Assembly (NCBI RefSeq): GCF_032484785.1
Contig: NZ_JAUETR010000001.1
Location: forward strand, 2,359,501 to 2,423,500
DNA: 64,000 bases
Reading direction: 5' to 3'
From: Bradyrhizobium sp. SZCCHNS1050
GTDB lineage: Bacteria; Pseudomonadota; Alphaproteobacteria; Rhizobiales; Xanthobacteraceae
The translations under genes and the position numbers were made by a program. The notes under the pieces are model-generated. The model worked only from the letters and a program-made list of their open reading frames with translations. It made no database searches and was not told the origin of the DNA. Below are positions 53,458 through 62,352 of the stretch, one piece after another; within the stretch, counting starts at the first letter, position 1, and every line of letters starts with the position of its first letter.

Positions 53458-54612
53458 TTACGCAATCAGCCGCGTCGCGCGGCCCTGATGTCCCGCACGG
53501 AAACTGTCGATCTCCTCGTTGACCGCCGCGACGAACTGGCTGCGGAAACGCTCGGCCGAGAAGAAGCCGGCGCGCTGGCGGCAGTCGAGCCGCGAGATCG
53601 ATTTCTCCTTGGCCACGAACGATCGCACGCAGGCCGCGATCGCCTCGGGCTCGGGCGAGCCGAAGAACATGCCGGTCGGCCGCGGCCCCGTGGTGAGGAT
53701 CGACTCGCGTGCACCGCCGCGGCCGAGCGCCAGCACCGGTGCGCCTTCGGACTGCGCCTCGACCGGGATGATGCCGAAATCCTCTTCCGCCGCAAACACG
53801 AAGGCGCGGGCGGTTGTCATGAGGTCACGCAGCTGCTTGTCGGGCACGAAGCCGGCGAACTTGACGTTCGGCCCCGCGATCGACTTCAGCCGCGCGGCTT
53901 CCGGACCGTCGCCGGCCACGACCAGCTCGAGGTCCGGCATGGTGTTGAAGGCGCGCACGATCGGCTCGATGCGCTTGTAGGGCACGAGCCGGCTCGCGGC
54001 GAGGAAGTGGCTGCCGACCGGCAGGATCGCATCGCGCTGCGCGATGGTCACCGGCGGATAGATCACCTTGGCGTCGCGGCCGTAGATCTTCTTGATGCGG
54101 CGGGCGACGAACTGCGAATTGGTAAAGATGGCGTCGGGACCGTGCGCGGTGCGCGCATCCCAGATCCGCATCTTGTGCAACAAGGCGCGAGCGATCAGGC
54201 CCTTGACGCCGGTGGCGTAGCCGCTCTCCTGCAGATACTGGTGCTGCAGATCCCAGGCATAGCGCATCGGCGAATGCACATAGGCGATGTGCAGCTGCTC
54301 CGGCCCGGTCAGAACGCCCTTCGCCACCGCGCAGCTGGAGGAGATTACCAGGTCGTAGCTCGACAGATCGAGCTGCTCGATCGCGAGCGGCATCAGCGGC
54401 AGATAGGAGCGGTGATACTTCCGCAAGAGCGGCATCTTCTGCAGGAAGCTGGTGTGCGACTTCTCGAATCCCAGCTTGGCGCGGTCCTCGGGACGCAGCA
54501 GGTCGAACAGCGTGAAGACGTCGGCGCCGGGATAGCAGCGCAGGATCTCCTGAAGGACCTTCTCGGCGCCGCCAAGAACGTAAAGCCAATCGTGGACGAT
54601 CGCGACGCGCAC
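53458..54612 (-). CDS. Glycosyltransferase family 4 (mannosyltransferase-like)
   Basis: A 384-residue GT4 enzyme beginning VRVAIVHDWLYVLGGAEKVL, with HSPMRYAWDLQHQYL, HFLAASRLVPYKRIEPIVRAF and FAAEEDFGIIPVEAQSEGAPVLAL. The GTG start has GGGAGA about 6 bases upstream and matches the usual N-terminus of the family; the longer ATG frame is unlikely. First gene of the exopolysaccharide operon. Confidence 0.9.
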   Translation of the reverse strand: MRVAIVHDWLYVLGGAEKVLQEILRCYPGADVFTLFDLLRPEDRAKLGFEKSHTSFLQKMPLLRKYHRSYLPLMPLAIEQLDLSSYDLVISSSCAVAKGVLTGPEQLHIAYVHSPMRYAWDLQHQYLQESGYATGVKGLIARALLHKMRIWDARTAHGPDAIFTNSQFVARRIKKIYGRDAKVIYPPVTIAQRDAILPVGSHFLAASRLVPYKRIEPIVRAFNTMPDLELVVAGDGPEAARLKSIAGPNVKFAGFVPDKQLRDLMTTARAFVFAAEEDFGIIPVEAQSEGAPVLALGRGGARESILTTGPRPTGMFFGSPEPEAIAACVRSFVAKEKSISRLDCRQRAGFFSAERFRSQFVAAVNEEIDSFRAGHQGRATRLIA

Positions 54613-54989
54613 CGCACTCTCCCAATTCCCGGGGTATTTAATAAAACCCTTAAGGGAGGCGTTCACGCGCACAAACCCAATCCTAAACTTCTAGTTAATC
54701 GCCCTTGTCGTCCGACCCGTCGAATCCGCTGCTATCGGGTAAGGATCGATTAAGGATATGCCAGCCGCATTGCGTCTCATGCCGTGACATGGTGTGCCGG
54801 ACCAGAACGCGAAACGAGGCCATGGTCCCGCTTCGGCACACTCCGGCACGATAGGCCGCCTTGCTTAACAGGCCCTTGCGGATCGCAACGCCTGCGCGAA
54901 TGCAGCCATGCATGGCGACGGCCGCGACGACACGCCGCGGCCTGATCGTTAGCGCATTCCGCCGCACGCGAACGTGATCGCGCGCCGCC
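54613..54989. other. Intergenic region, likely exopolysaccharide operon promoter
   Basis: The first part (54630-54760) is distinctly richer in A and T than its surroundings, with TTTAATAAAACCCTTAAG near 54639, as expected of a promoter for the minus-strand operon. I could not assign exact -35/-10 boxes. No gene is seen. Confidence 0.4.
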
Positions 54990-55682
54990 TCAGCCGGCGA
55001 TGGCGAGCTGCTCGATCGCGTAGCCGTGGCGGATGGCGCGGTTCAGCACGGGATCGACCAGCTCGAAGTCGAAGCGGTCGGCGGGGCGGATGCCGCCCCT
55101 GGCGGCAAAGGTGCCGCCGAACATCGCGGTGCCCTCGGGCAGGCCGGCGTCACCATAGCGGCGCGCGATCAGGTCGAAAGGCGCCAGCATGCCGCTCAGC
55201 GCACCCTCCTGATACAGCACACGCTCGCCGTCGATGGTCGCGTAGGCGCGCAGCATCAATTGGTCCCAATGCGCGGCGAGGTCGTCGACCAGCCACAGCT
55301 CGGGCGCCACCGGCTTGTCGCACATCTGCTTGGAGACGGTGATGTTGTAGGTCTCGACCTTGCGGTCGGTATGATCGGAGCCGACGCCGACGAACAGCCT
55401 TCCGCCCGCTTGCACCAGCACGAACTCGACCTCGCCGGAGGAGTCGCCGCCGCTGACCTCGATGCTGTCCGACGTCGTCAGCCGGCTGGCCGCGACCTCG
55501 TAATAGATCGGCGTCGTCGCCGGCCGGGGAATGCCGAGCTCTTCCAGTTCGGCGATGTGCTTGTCGCGGGCGACCGGATCGCGCCCGGTCCAGCCGGCGA
55601 TGACGAGGCGGCTCAGCGTGATCCGCTGCCGCGTCGCCGCACCATCCGCGTGAACCAGGAAATCGATCGTCGCACCGCTCAT
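54990..55682 (-). CDS. DUF2848 protein
   Basis: A 230-residue cytosolic protein of the DUF2848 family, distantly related to fumarylacetoacetate-hydrolase folds. The pattern RLVIAGWTGRDPVARDKHIAELEELGIPRP with PIYYEVAASRLTT and VGVGSDHTDRKVE is characteristic of the family as I recall it. Function unknown; a hydrolase or isomerase of a small acid is plausible. Transcribed alone. Confidence 0.82.
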   Translation of the reverse strand: MSGATIDFLVHADGAATRQRITLSRLVIAGWTGRDPVARDKHIAELEELGIPRPATTPIYYEVAASRLTTSDSIEVSGGDSSGEVEFVLVQAGGRLFVGVGSDHTDRKVETYNITVSKQMCDKPVAPELWLVDDLAAHWDQLMLRAYATIDGERVLYQEGALSGMLAPFDLIARRYGDAGLPEGTAMFGGTFAARGGIRPADRFDFELVDPVLNRAIRHGYAIEQLAIAG

Positions 55683-55754
55683 CGTCTCATTGCCTCTTGC
55701 TGACCAGCCCGCCGCTTAGCCGTCCGGCCGCACGCTGGCAAGGCGCCCGGCCGT

Positions 55755-57080
55755 TCACTCCTGCTCGGCCTTCTCCGCCTCGTGGTCCTCCTTGAGATGC
55801 CGCTTGCGGATCTGGTGGGTCGTGAACCAGATCAGCGCGATCGCGGCCGGCACGAAGGCGGCGGTAGCCAGCGTCGGCTCGACCGGCAGGCCGGTGTCAT
55901 GCGCGCCCTTGGCGAGATAGCCGAACAGGCTGACGACGTAATAGCCGATCGCGGCCACCGACAGCCCCTCGACCGTGCTCTGCAGGCGCAGCTGCAGCTT
56001 GGTGCGCTCGTTCATCGAGCGCAGGAGATCGCGGTTCTGCTGCTCCAGCTCGACATTGACGCGGGTGCGCAGCAGGTCGGCGGCGCGCGCCAGCTTGAGC
56101 GACAGGTTCGACTGCCGTCCTTCCAGCGCGTTGCAGGTGCGCATCGCCGGCGCGGTGCGCCGCGCCAGGAACGACGACCAGCTCGAATACGGCGCGACCG
56201 GCTCACCCTCGATCACCGTCAGACGGGCCTGCACCAGGTCGTAATAGGCGCGGCTCGCGCCGAACCGGAACAGGCTGCCGGTGGCGCCGCGCTCCAGCAG
56301 CGCCTCGAGCTCGGTCAGCTCGCGCAGCAGGTGGTTGTTGAGCTTGAACGACTGCGCGCCTTGCATCTCCGCGAGCACCTCGACCAGCCGCCGCTCGATG
56401 CGGTCGACGTCCGGCGCCAGCGCCAACGCAGCCGGCAGGCCGAGCAGCGCCAAAGTGCGGTAGGTCTCGAGCTCCAGCACGCGCTGCACCAGCGCCCCGA
56501 GCCGCTCCGGCGTCGGACCGTCGGCGCAGACCAGGATGCGGGTGAAGCCGTCGTCGTCGAGGCGGAAGTCGGAGGCGACCGCGCCGGCGCTGCCCTTGAT
56601 CGTCACGATGGCGAGGCTGCTCTTGTCGAAGATCTCCTCCGCGCGCGCCACCGGATCGGGCGCATTCTCGACCTCGAGCTTGACCGCGACCAGCAGCTCG
56701 CCGGCCTGCGGCAGCGCCGCGATCAGCGCCTGCAGCTCGGGCGCGATGGCCCCGAAGCGGCGCGGGCCTGAGTCCGCGGGCGGGCTCCAGATCCAGGTGA
56801 GGGTGGCGAATTCCGAATGCTGCTCGAAGCGCAGCCTGACAGGGCCGAGATCGACCTGGTGATGCTTGACGCCCGGCTCCGGCGGCGGCGCACCGCGCTG
56901 CGCGCAAAACGCGGCGAGGCTGGCGCGGTCGGTCGTGGCGCTGTCGCCTTTCGCCATGAAGGCGAAGCGGATCACCAGCACCGGCTGCGTCAGCGGCGTG
57001 AACGGCCGCGCATGCACCTCGTTCAGCACGCTCTCGCGCAGGGCATGCGGCGTGAAGGCGGACTTGTCGAGCGACGTCAT
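55755..57080 (-). CDS. DUF3422 membrane-anchored protein
   Basis: A 441-residue protein of the DUF3422 family. The N-terminus (HALRESVLNEVHARPFTPL) is typical. A long helical middle (about 245-385) follows, with two hydrophobic segments near the C-terminus (VAAIGYYVVSLFGYLA and AAFVPAAIALIWFTT) and an acidic/basic tail. Function unknown. The ATG before MTSLDKSAFTP is used; the longer frame upstream is low-quality sequence. Confidence 0.85.
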   Translation of the reverse strand: MTSLDKSAFTPHALRESVLNEVHARPFTPLTQPVLVIRFAFMAKGDSATTDRASLAAFCAQRGAPPPEPGVKHHQVDLGPVRLRFEQHSEFATLTWIWSPPADSGPRRFGAIAPELQALIAALPQAGELLVAVKLEVENAPDPVARAEEIFDKSSLAIVTIKGSAGAVASDFRLDDDGFTRILVCADGPTPERLGALVQRVLELETYRTLALLGLPAALALAPDVDRIERRLVEVLAEMQGAQSFKLNNHLLRELTELEALLERGATGSLFRFGASRAYYDLVQARLTVIEGEPVAPYSSWSSFLARRTAPAMRTCNALEGRQSNLSLKLARAADLLRTRVNVELEQQNRDLLRSMNERTKLQLRLQSTVEGLSVAAIGYYVVSLFGYLAKGAHDTGLPVEPTLATAAFVPAAIALIWFTTHQIRKRHLKEDHEAEKAEQE

Positions 57081-57425
57081 CGGGAGAGTCCGCGCGTGAG
57101 AGCGACACCTGACGCAGACGATCGCGCTGCGCCTGAATTGATCACCCCCGTCATGCCGTGCATCCCCCTGACTTCCATTGTCGTCCGGCCGGCCAACGCG
57201 CCGCCGGCGTGTGACACCAGTGTAGCGCAATTCGATGACGGCGCCACGGCTGCGGCGACATTGTGCGCGCTGGCGGCTCTCTCAGCGCCACGGCAACTCG
57301 ATCATGATGCACGCAGACACACCAACACCTCCCGCGGAGCGATCGCGCCCGAGATTGATCTCATCAAAACCCTCCGGAAATGCCGAGGGCGCAGGGAAGG
57401 CCGGACCTCGACTGAGGCCCGTGGC

Positions 57426-57450
57426 CCCCGTGCGGAAAAATTGCACGGGG
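57426..57450. terminator. Hairpin, 8-bp stem
   Basis: CCCCGTGC (57426-57433) pairs with GCACGGGG (57443-57450) across a 9-base loop GGAAAAATT. It lies at the left edge of the dispersed repeat copy 2 and is probably part of that repeat and not a gene-specific terminator. Confidence 0.4.
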
Positions 57451-57469
57451 CAGGAACCACAGGTTCAGC

Positions 57470-57735
57470 CGGACAGACCCGGCCCTCCCTGCGCGATGGG
57501 TTTAACGTCTGCTCCGAGCTCTCCCCGGGGACCGGCTTGTTTGCCCCCGTCGCCTGATGACACGTCATGTCATCCAGACTTGGCGCCAGCATCGGGGCGC
57601 CAGGACCACACGGCTTGAACGTCCGCGAGCTGCCAATCGTCCAGCGCATCAGCACCTGACAACACTCGCGGCCACCGCTCCCCGCCTCAACGTATCGTGA
57701 CGACGCGTACGCCCCTCTGCATGAGGACGGGATGA
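57470..57735. repeat. Dispersed intergenic repeat, copy 2
   Basis: This is the same family as 150-460: an exact 20-mer at 57480, ACCGGCTTGTTTG at 57531, GCCAGGACC near 57600, and a terminal GCCCCTCTGCATGAGG block. Copy 2 has an extra left part with GGTTCAGCCGGACAGACCC. The rest of the 57081-58261 gap holds no convincing gene. Confidence 0.6.
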
Positions 57736-57852
57736 AGGGAGTAGAGCATGATTTCGGAAAAATAGCAAGGAAGAATTTTGACGAGATGGGCTGGCCGAGG
57801 ATGATGCGGGGCGACCGCATTTCGGGAAGATCGTGCCTGTCTCTTTCCTCAT

Positions 57853-57935
57853 CGTCATGGCCGAGCTCGTCCCGGCCATCCTCGTCGTTCGTCGGGGAGA
57901 GACGTGGATGCCCGGAACAAGCCCGGCATGACGGG
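57853..57935. repeat. Inverted-repeat (REP-like) element, diverged
   Basis: CGTCATGGCCGAGCTCGTCC is echoed inverted by ACAAGCCCGGCATGACGG at the other end, giving an imperfect long stem of the same type as the element at 60257. Mismatches suggest an older copy. Confidence 0.45.
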
Positions 57936-58261
57936 CAACCGATCTGCGCGCTTCAGCGTCGCAACGACCCATTTCGTTGCGAGCAATGGCGCCGATATAG
58001 TTGGGCTTGACCAAGCCACGCCAATTGCCGATCGGCACTGCACGATCAACCGCAGCGCCCCGCATGCCAGACGCCGCCGGAGGTTGGCTCTGATACGTGA
58101 ATGCGTGCCAGGTGAAAGCCCCGGGTTCCGCAGCCCCGATCCGCGACCCATGCAATTGTCACGGTGGGCGTGGTAGATCATAACAGATTGGCCCTTTGCC
58201 ATCGCTCGATGGTCCCTCGCCCATCAGATCCCATTTGCATCAAAGCCCTCACAGGACTCCC

Positions 58262-59566
58262 ATGACAACCCTCTCCTCGATCGTTGCGCGCGGTGTCGCG
58301 CTGGTTGGCAATGCGGCGCTGCAGTGGCGCAAATTGCAGGGGGAGACGCCGCAGCCGGCCTGGGGCGCGCAGCCGCAGATTCCCCTGGCGAAGCCGCAGG
58401 GCCTGCTGCCGACCTTGAAGATGCCGACGGCGCGCGGCTGGCGCGACGGCGAAAAGCCGGTGGCGGCGGCGGGGCTGAAGGTGAATGCGTTCGCCACCGG
58501 GCTCGATCATCCGCGCTGGATCTATGTGATGCCGGACAAGTCGGTGCTGATCGCCGAGGCGACGCAGATTCCGAGCCCGGTGCGCAACATGTTCGGCTAT
58601 GCGATGCAGGCGACGATGCGCCGCGCCGCAGCGCTGGGCGTCAGCGCCAACCGCATCACAAGGCTGGTCGATGCCGACGGCGACGGAAAGGCCGAGCGCC
58701 GCAACGCCTTCATGGAGAATCTCAGCCAGCCGTTCGGCATGGCGCTGGTCCGCGACACCTTCTATGTCGGCAACACCGACGGCATCGTCGCCTTCCCGTA
58801 CAGCGCGGGCGCCGAGCGCATCACCGCGCAGGGCAAGCGTCTCACCACGTTCAAGCCGGGCGGACACTGGACGCGCAGCCTGCTGGTCAGCCCCGACGGC
58901 AGCAAGGTCTATGCCGGCGTCGGCTCGCTCACCAACATCGCCGAACTTGGCTTCGAGGTCGAGGAGGGCCGCGCCTGCATCTATGAGCTGGACATCGCAA
59001 GCGGCGCGAGCCGCATCTTCGCATCAGGCCTGCGCAATGCGGTGGGGCTGGCGTTCGAGCCGTCGACAAAGGTGCTGTGGACCGTCGTCAACGAGCGCGA
59101 CGGGCTCGGCGACGAGACGCCGCCGGATTACCTCACCTCGGTGCGCGAGGGCGGCTTCTATGGCTGGCCCTATTGCTACTGGGGCAGGACGGTCGACGAC
59201 CGCGTGCCGCAGGATCCGGCCCTGGTCGCGACCGCGCTGACGCCGGACTACGCGCTCGGCGGCCACACCGCCTCGCTCGGGCTGTGCTGGCTGCCCGCGG
59301 GCACCCTGCCCGGCTTCCCCCAGGGCATGGTGATCGGCCAGCACGGCTCGTGGAACCGCAGCAAGCTGTCCGGCTACAAGGTCGTGTTCATCCCGTTCGA
59401 GAACGGCAAGCCGTCCGGCCCGGCGCGCGACATCCTCTCCGGCTTCCTGGCGCCCGACGAGAGCTTCTCCTATGGCCGCCCGGTCGGCGTGACGCTCGGC
59501 CCGGACGGCTCGCTGCTGGTGGCCGACGACGTCGGCAACTGCATCTGGCGCGTGACGGGCGCGTGA
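58262..59566 (+). CDS. Sorbosone/glucose dehydrogenase-like beta-propeller protein
   Basis: A 434-residue protein of the soluble glucose dehydrogenase / L-sorbosone dehydrogenase family (six-bladed propeller, PQQ-type). Blade motifs include FATGLDHPRWIYVMPDKSVLIAEA, NRITRLVDADGDGKAERRN, FASGLRNAVGLAFEP, and the terminal RPVGVTLGPDGSLLVADDVGNCIWRV. WVNERDGLGDETPPDYL is close to the calcium/PQQ region. No strong signal peptide is seen, although relatives are often periplasmic. ATG 58262 is used; the upstream frame is weak. Confidence 0.82.
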   Translation: MTTLSSIVARGVALVGNAALQWRKLQGETPQPAWGAQPQIPLAKPQGLLPTLKMPTARGWRDGEKPVAAAGLKVNAFATGLDHPRWIYVMPDKSVLIAEATQIPSPVRNMFGYAMQATMRRAAALGVSANRITRLVDADGDGKAERRNAFMENLSQPFGMALVRDTFYVGNTDGIVAFPYSAGAERITAQGKRLTTFKPGGHWTRSLLVSPDGSKVYAGVGSLTNIAELGFEVEEGRACIYELDIASGASRIFASGLRNAVGLAFEPSTKVLWTVVNERDGLGDETPPDYLTSVREGGFYGWPYCYWGRTVDDRVPQDPALVATALTPDYALGGHTASLGLCWLPAGTLPGFPQGMVIGQHGSWNRSKLSGYKVVFIPFENGKPSGPARDILSGFLAPDESFSYGRPVGVTLGPDGSLLVADDVGNCIWRVTGA

Positions 59567-59627
59567 GGCAGCAGGCTGCGACGATCGAGGCGGCGCGCGG
59601 CCTCGATCGTGCCTGCAACTGTCATCT

Positions 59628-59873
59628 TCAATCGTGGCCGTAGTACTGGCGGTTGCAGTAGCGGCGGCCGGCTTCGTGCTTGGCCGCGCGCTGGGCCGGG
59701 GTGGCGTTTGCCGGCATCAGGAAGTTGCCGCTCGCGAACAGTTGCAGGCAGTTGATGTAGTTCTTGTTTCCCAGCCATTCCCAGCCGGCAGACGCCGGCG
59801 ATGTCGATGCGGATGCGAGCAGGCCCGCGCCGGCGACGATGGCGGCGGCGAAAAGACGAATGCTGGACGTCAT
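59628..59873 (-). CDS. Small secreted protein, hypothetical
   Basis: An 81-residue protein: a signal peptide (FAAAIVAGAGLLASASTSPASA) followed by a mature part of about 52 residues with two cysteines (INCLQLF, RYCNRQYYG) that could form a disulfide. No family recognised. Convergent with the dehydrogenase-like gene. Confidence 0.7.
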   Translation of the reverse strand: MTSSIRLFAAAIVAGAGLLASASTSPASAGWEWLGNKNYINCLQLFASGNFLMPANATPAQRAAKHEAGRRYCNRQYYGHD

Positions 59874-60059
59874 GACCTTGTCCCTCGTTGCTTGCGGCTG
59901 CCCCTGCAGCCCATGCGAGGATCATGACGGTCAGGGCGCGCTGCTTCCGTGATGGTCCGCACAGAGAGGGGTGATGCCGCATGAACGGCGCCGCGGCGCT
60001 CGGCCGCGGAACAAGCATCACGCCCGCGACGTTGTCCGGCACAGCGACAGGAGAGTTTC

Positions 60060-60233
60060 ATGGCCGACAACGTCAATCCCGAGCAGAATCAGCCGGGCGA
60101 GCATCACGAAGGCAAGTTCCACTACAATCCAGGCAACCAGGCTGGCAAGACGGTCGAGGTCGGCAAGCCGGAGAACGAGCAGGTCAACAACAAGGACCGC
60201 ATCGAGAACCGCGAGAAACCGCAGTCGCGGTGA
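60060..60233 (+). CDS. 57-residue hydrophilic hypothetical protein
   Basis: The translation begins MADNVNPEQNQPGEHHEGKF and is rich in Asn, Gln, Glu, Lys and Gly, probably disordered. AGGAGA lies 7 bases before the ATG. It ends at TGA 60231-60233, just before a REP-like element. Such small hydrophilic proteins are often stress-related, but no function can be assigned. Confidence 0.65.
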   Translation: MADNVNPEQNQPGEHHEGKFHYNPGNQAGKTVEVGKPENEQVNNKDRIENREKPQSR

Positions 60234-60256
60234 GGCGGACACCATTTTAGTTTTTC

Positions 60257-60337
60257 GTCATGCCCGGGCTTGACCCGGGCATCCATCTTCTGAAGCACCG
60301 AGGAGATGGATGGCCGGGTCAAGCCCGGCCATGACGG
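60257..60337. repeat. REP-like inverted repeat element
   Basis: The sequence GTCATGCCCGGGCTTGACCC with ATCCATCTTCT is followed after a short gap by its near inverse (AGATGGATGGCCGGGTCAAG, then CCCGGCCATGAC). Each half also folds on itself (CCCGGGCTTGACCCGGG). It lies between the tail of the 57-residue gene and the sirtuin gene and could end transcription from both sides. Confidence 0.6.
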
Positions 60338-60357
60338 CGGAGAGAGGGCGGCCCGCC

Positions 60358-61173
60358 CTACTCCTCCAGCAGAAACGCCAGCGCCTCGTCGCACGGCGCT
60401 TCCACCTTCAGCGACAAGAGGTCATCCGCGCGGGTGCGGCCGAGATTGACGGCGGCGATGGGGATGTTGCGGTCCGCGGCGGCGCGGACGAAGCGGAAGC
60501 CGGAATAGACCATCAGCGAGGTGCCGACGACGAGCATGGCGTCGGCCTGCTCGACATGCTCGCGCGCGGTGGCGACGACCTCGCGCGGGACGGTTTCGCC
60601 GAAGAACACGACGTCGGGCTTGAGGATGCCGCCGCAGGCGCGACAGGCCGGCACATTGAAGTCCGCGAAATCGACGCCGTCGAGATCTGCATCGCCATCG
60701 GGCGCGGCGGCCGCATCATGCGCCAGCCAGCGCGGATTGGCGCCGGCCAGTTCGTCCTGAAAGTCGGCCCGCGACAGCACGGCGCCGCATCCCAGGCAGC
60801 GGACGCGATCGAGCCGGCCGTGCAGATCGATGACGTTGCTGGTCCCGGCGGCCTGGTGCAGCCGGTCGACATTCTGCGTCACCAGCAGCGAGCTCTTGCC
60901 CTGCGCCTCCAGCCGCGCCAGCGCATGATGCGCGCCGTTCGGCTGGGCGCGGCCGAACCGCCGCCAGCCGACCATGCTGCGCGCCCAATAGCGGCGGCGC
61001 GTATCGTCGCTGCCGACGAAGGCCTGATAGGTCACCGGCGGCGTGCGCTTCCACTGCCCGTCGGTGTCGCGATAGTCGGGAATGCCGGAGTTGGTGCTGC
61101 AGCCGGCGCCGGTGAGCACGACGATGCGGTGGTGATTATCGAGAAAGGATTTCAGCGCGGTGGGATCAGCCAT
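60358..61173 (-). CDS. NAD-dependent protein deacylase (sirtuin, Sir2 family)
   Basis: A 271-residue sirtuin. VVLTGAGCSTNSGIPDYRD is the NAD-binding motif, TQNVDRLHQAAG and DLHG carry the catalytic region with the histidine, CLGC and CRAC pairs form the zinc site, and PDVVFFGE plus VGTSLMVYSGFRFV complete the fold. It removes acyl groups from lysines using NAD. ATG before MADPTALKSF is used. The gene is alone. Confidence 0.92.
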   Translation of the reverse strand: MADPTALKSFLDNHHRIVVLTGAGCSTNSGIPDYRDTDGQWKRTPPVTYQAFVGSDDTRRRYWARSMVGWRRFGRAQPNGAHHALARLEAQGKSSLLVTQNVDRLHQAAGTSNVIDLHGRLDRVRCLGCGAVLSRADFQDELAGANPRWLAHDAAAAPDGDADLDGVDFADFNVPACRACGGILKPDVVFFGETVPREVVATAREHVEQADAMLVVGTSLMVYSGFRFVRAAADRNIPIAAVNLGRTRADDLLSLKVEAPCDEALAFLLEE

Positions 61174-61280
61174 GGCGCAGATGTAGTCGCCGGAACCGGC
61201 CTGCGCCAGTCCGCCACACCCCGGCCGGATCGCATGAACCATTGCGCACGCCCGGTCTTATCCCGGCGGGAGGACCTGCC

Positions 61281-61436
61281 ATGACACCACGCAACGGGCA
61301 TGATCGCGGATTGTGGCCGCTCGACGCGGACGAACGGGATGGCGAGCCGATCGATGACGAGCGCGACCTCGCGACCGGCGAGGGCGGCACCATCGAGGTG
61401 CCGCTGACCGACGAGGACATCGCCAACGACGATTGA
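61281..61436 (+). CDS. 51-residue acidic hypothetical protein
   Basis: The translation begins MTPRNGHDRGLWPLDADERD and ends DEDIANDD, strongly acidic. GGGAGG lies 6 bases ahead of the ATG. No domain recognised. It is divergent from the sirtuin and convergent with the deacetylase-family gene at 61443, with only a 6-base gap. Confidence 0.6.
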   Translation: MTPRNGHDRGLWPLDADERDGEPIDDERDLATGEGGTIEVPLTDEDIANDD

Positions 61437-61442
61437 CCGCGC

Positions 61443-62348
61443 TCAGGATTCCGGCGGCACCGTCGCCAGCCAGTGCCGGGCGATGTCGGCGCGCGGCGCG
61501 ATCCACGCCGCACCGTTGCCTGTGATGTGATTGAGGATGCGGTCGAGCGCGCCGATCCGGCCGGGGCGGCCGATCATGCGCAGATGCAGCCCGATCGACA
61601 GCATCTTCGGCGCCGTCGCGCCCTCGCGCACCAGCCAGTCGAAGGCGTCGATGACGTAGTCGGCGAAGTCCGCGCCGCGGAAGCGCGAGCCGTTGAAGAA
61701 CTGCATGTCGTTGCTGTCGAAGGCGTAAGGCAGCACCAGATGCGGGCGGCCGGCGACGGCGACATAATACGGCAGGTCGTCATTGTAGGCGTCGCTGTCG
61801 TAGAGGAAGCCGCCCTGCTCGACCAGCAGCCGCCGCGTGTTGGGCGAGCTCGCCGAGCGCGTGTGCCATCCCAACGGCGGCCTGCCGGTGACGCGCTGGA
61901 TCGTCTCCACCGTGCGCGCGATCACGCGGCGCTCCTCGGTCTCGCCCATGCCGGCGTGGCTCTGCCAGCGCCAGCCATGCGCAGAGATCTCATGGTCGCG
62001 CGCCACGGCATCGCGGGCGAGCTCCGGCGAACGCTCCACCGCGCGGCCGCAGGCGCTGACGGTGACCTTGACGCCATGGCTGTCGAACAGGTCCATGATG
62101 CGCCACCACGCCGCCCGCGTGCCGTATTCGAAATGGCTGTCGATGCAGGGGTCGGGGCCGTCGAGCCGGTGCACGACCTCGTAGATCGCCTCGTTGCTCG
62201 TATCGCCGTCGCACATCGAGAATTCAGAGCCCTCCTCGAAATTCACCACCAGCGACACCGCGACGCGTGCGTCGTGGGGCCAACGCGGATGCGGCGGCCT
62301 GCCGGCATAGCCCGTGAGATCGCGGCGGAAGGCAGGCTGTGAGGTCAT
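61443..62348 (-). CDS. puuE: PuuE-type allantoinase / polysaccharide deacetylase family
   Basis: A 301-residue protein of the NodB-like superfamily. VAVSLVVNFEEGSEFS with the N-terminal DLTGYAGRPPHPRWP is the opening of the PuuE allantoinase group, and HEISAHGWRWQSH and GWHTRSASSPNTRRLL complete it. PuuE hydrolyses allantoin to allantoate in purine breakdown. It starts 4 bases after the ABC permease stop on the same strand and so is likely cotranscribed with the transporter. Other cyclic amide substrates remain possible. Confidence 0.8.
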   Translation of the reverse strand: MTSQPAFRRDLTGYAGRPPHPRWPHDARVAVSLVVNFEEGSEFSMCDGDTSNEAIYEVVHRLDGPDPCIDSHFEYGTRAAWWRIMDLFDSHGVKVTVSACGRAVERSPELARDAVARDHEISAHGWRWQSHAGMGETEERRVIARTVETIQRVTGRPPLGWHTRSASSPNTRRLLVEQGGFLYDSDAYNDDLPYYVAVAGRPHLVLPYAFDSNDMQFFNGSRFRGADFADYVIDAFDWLVREGATAPKMLSIGLHLRMIGRPGRIGALDRILNHITGNGAAWIAPRADIARHWLATVPPES

Positions 62349-62352
62349 CGTG

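Noticed and set aside
51218..53488. A 756-codon plus-strand frame opposite the Wzz-like gene
   Set aside because: No domain is seen and the composition is biased; it mirrors the real gene.
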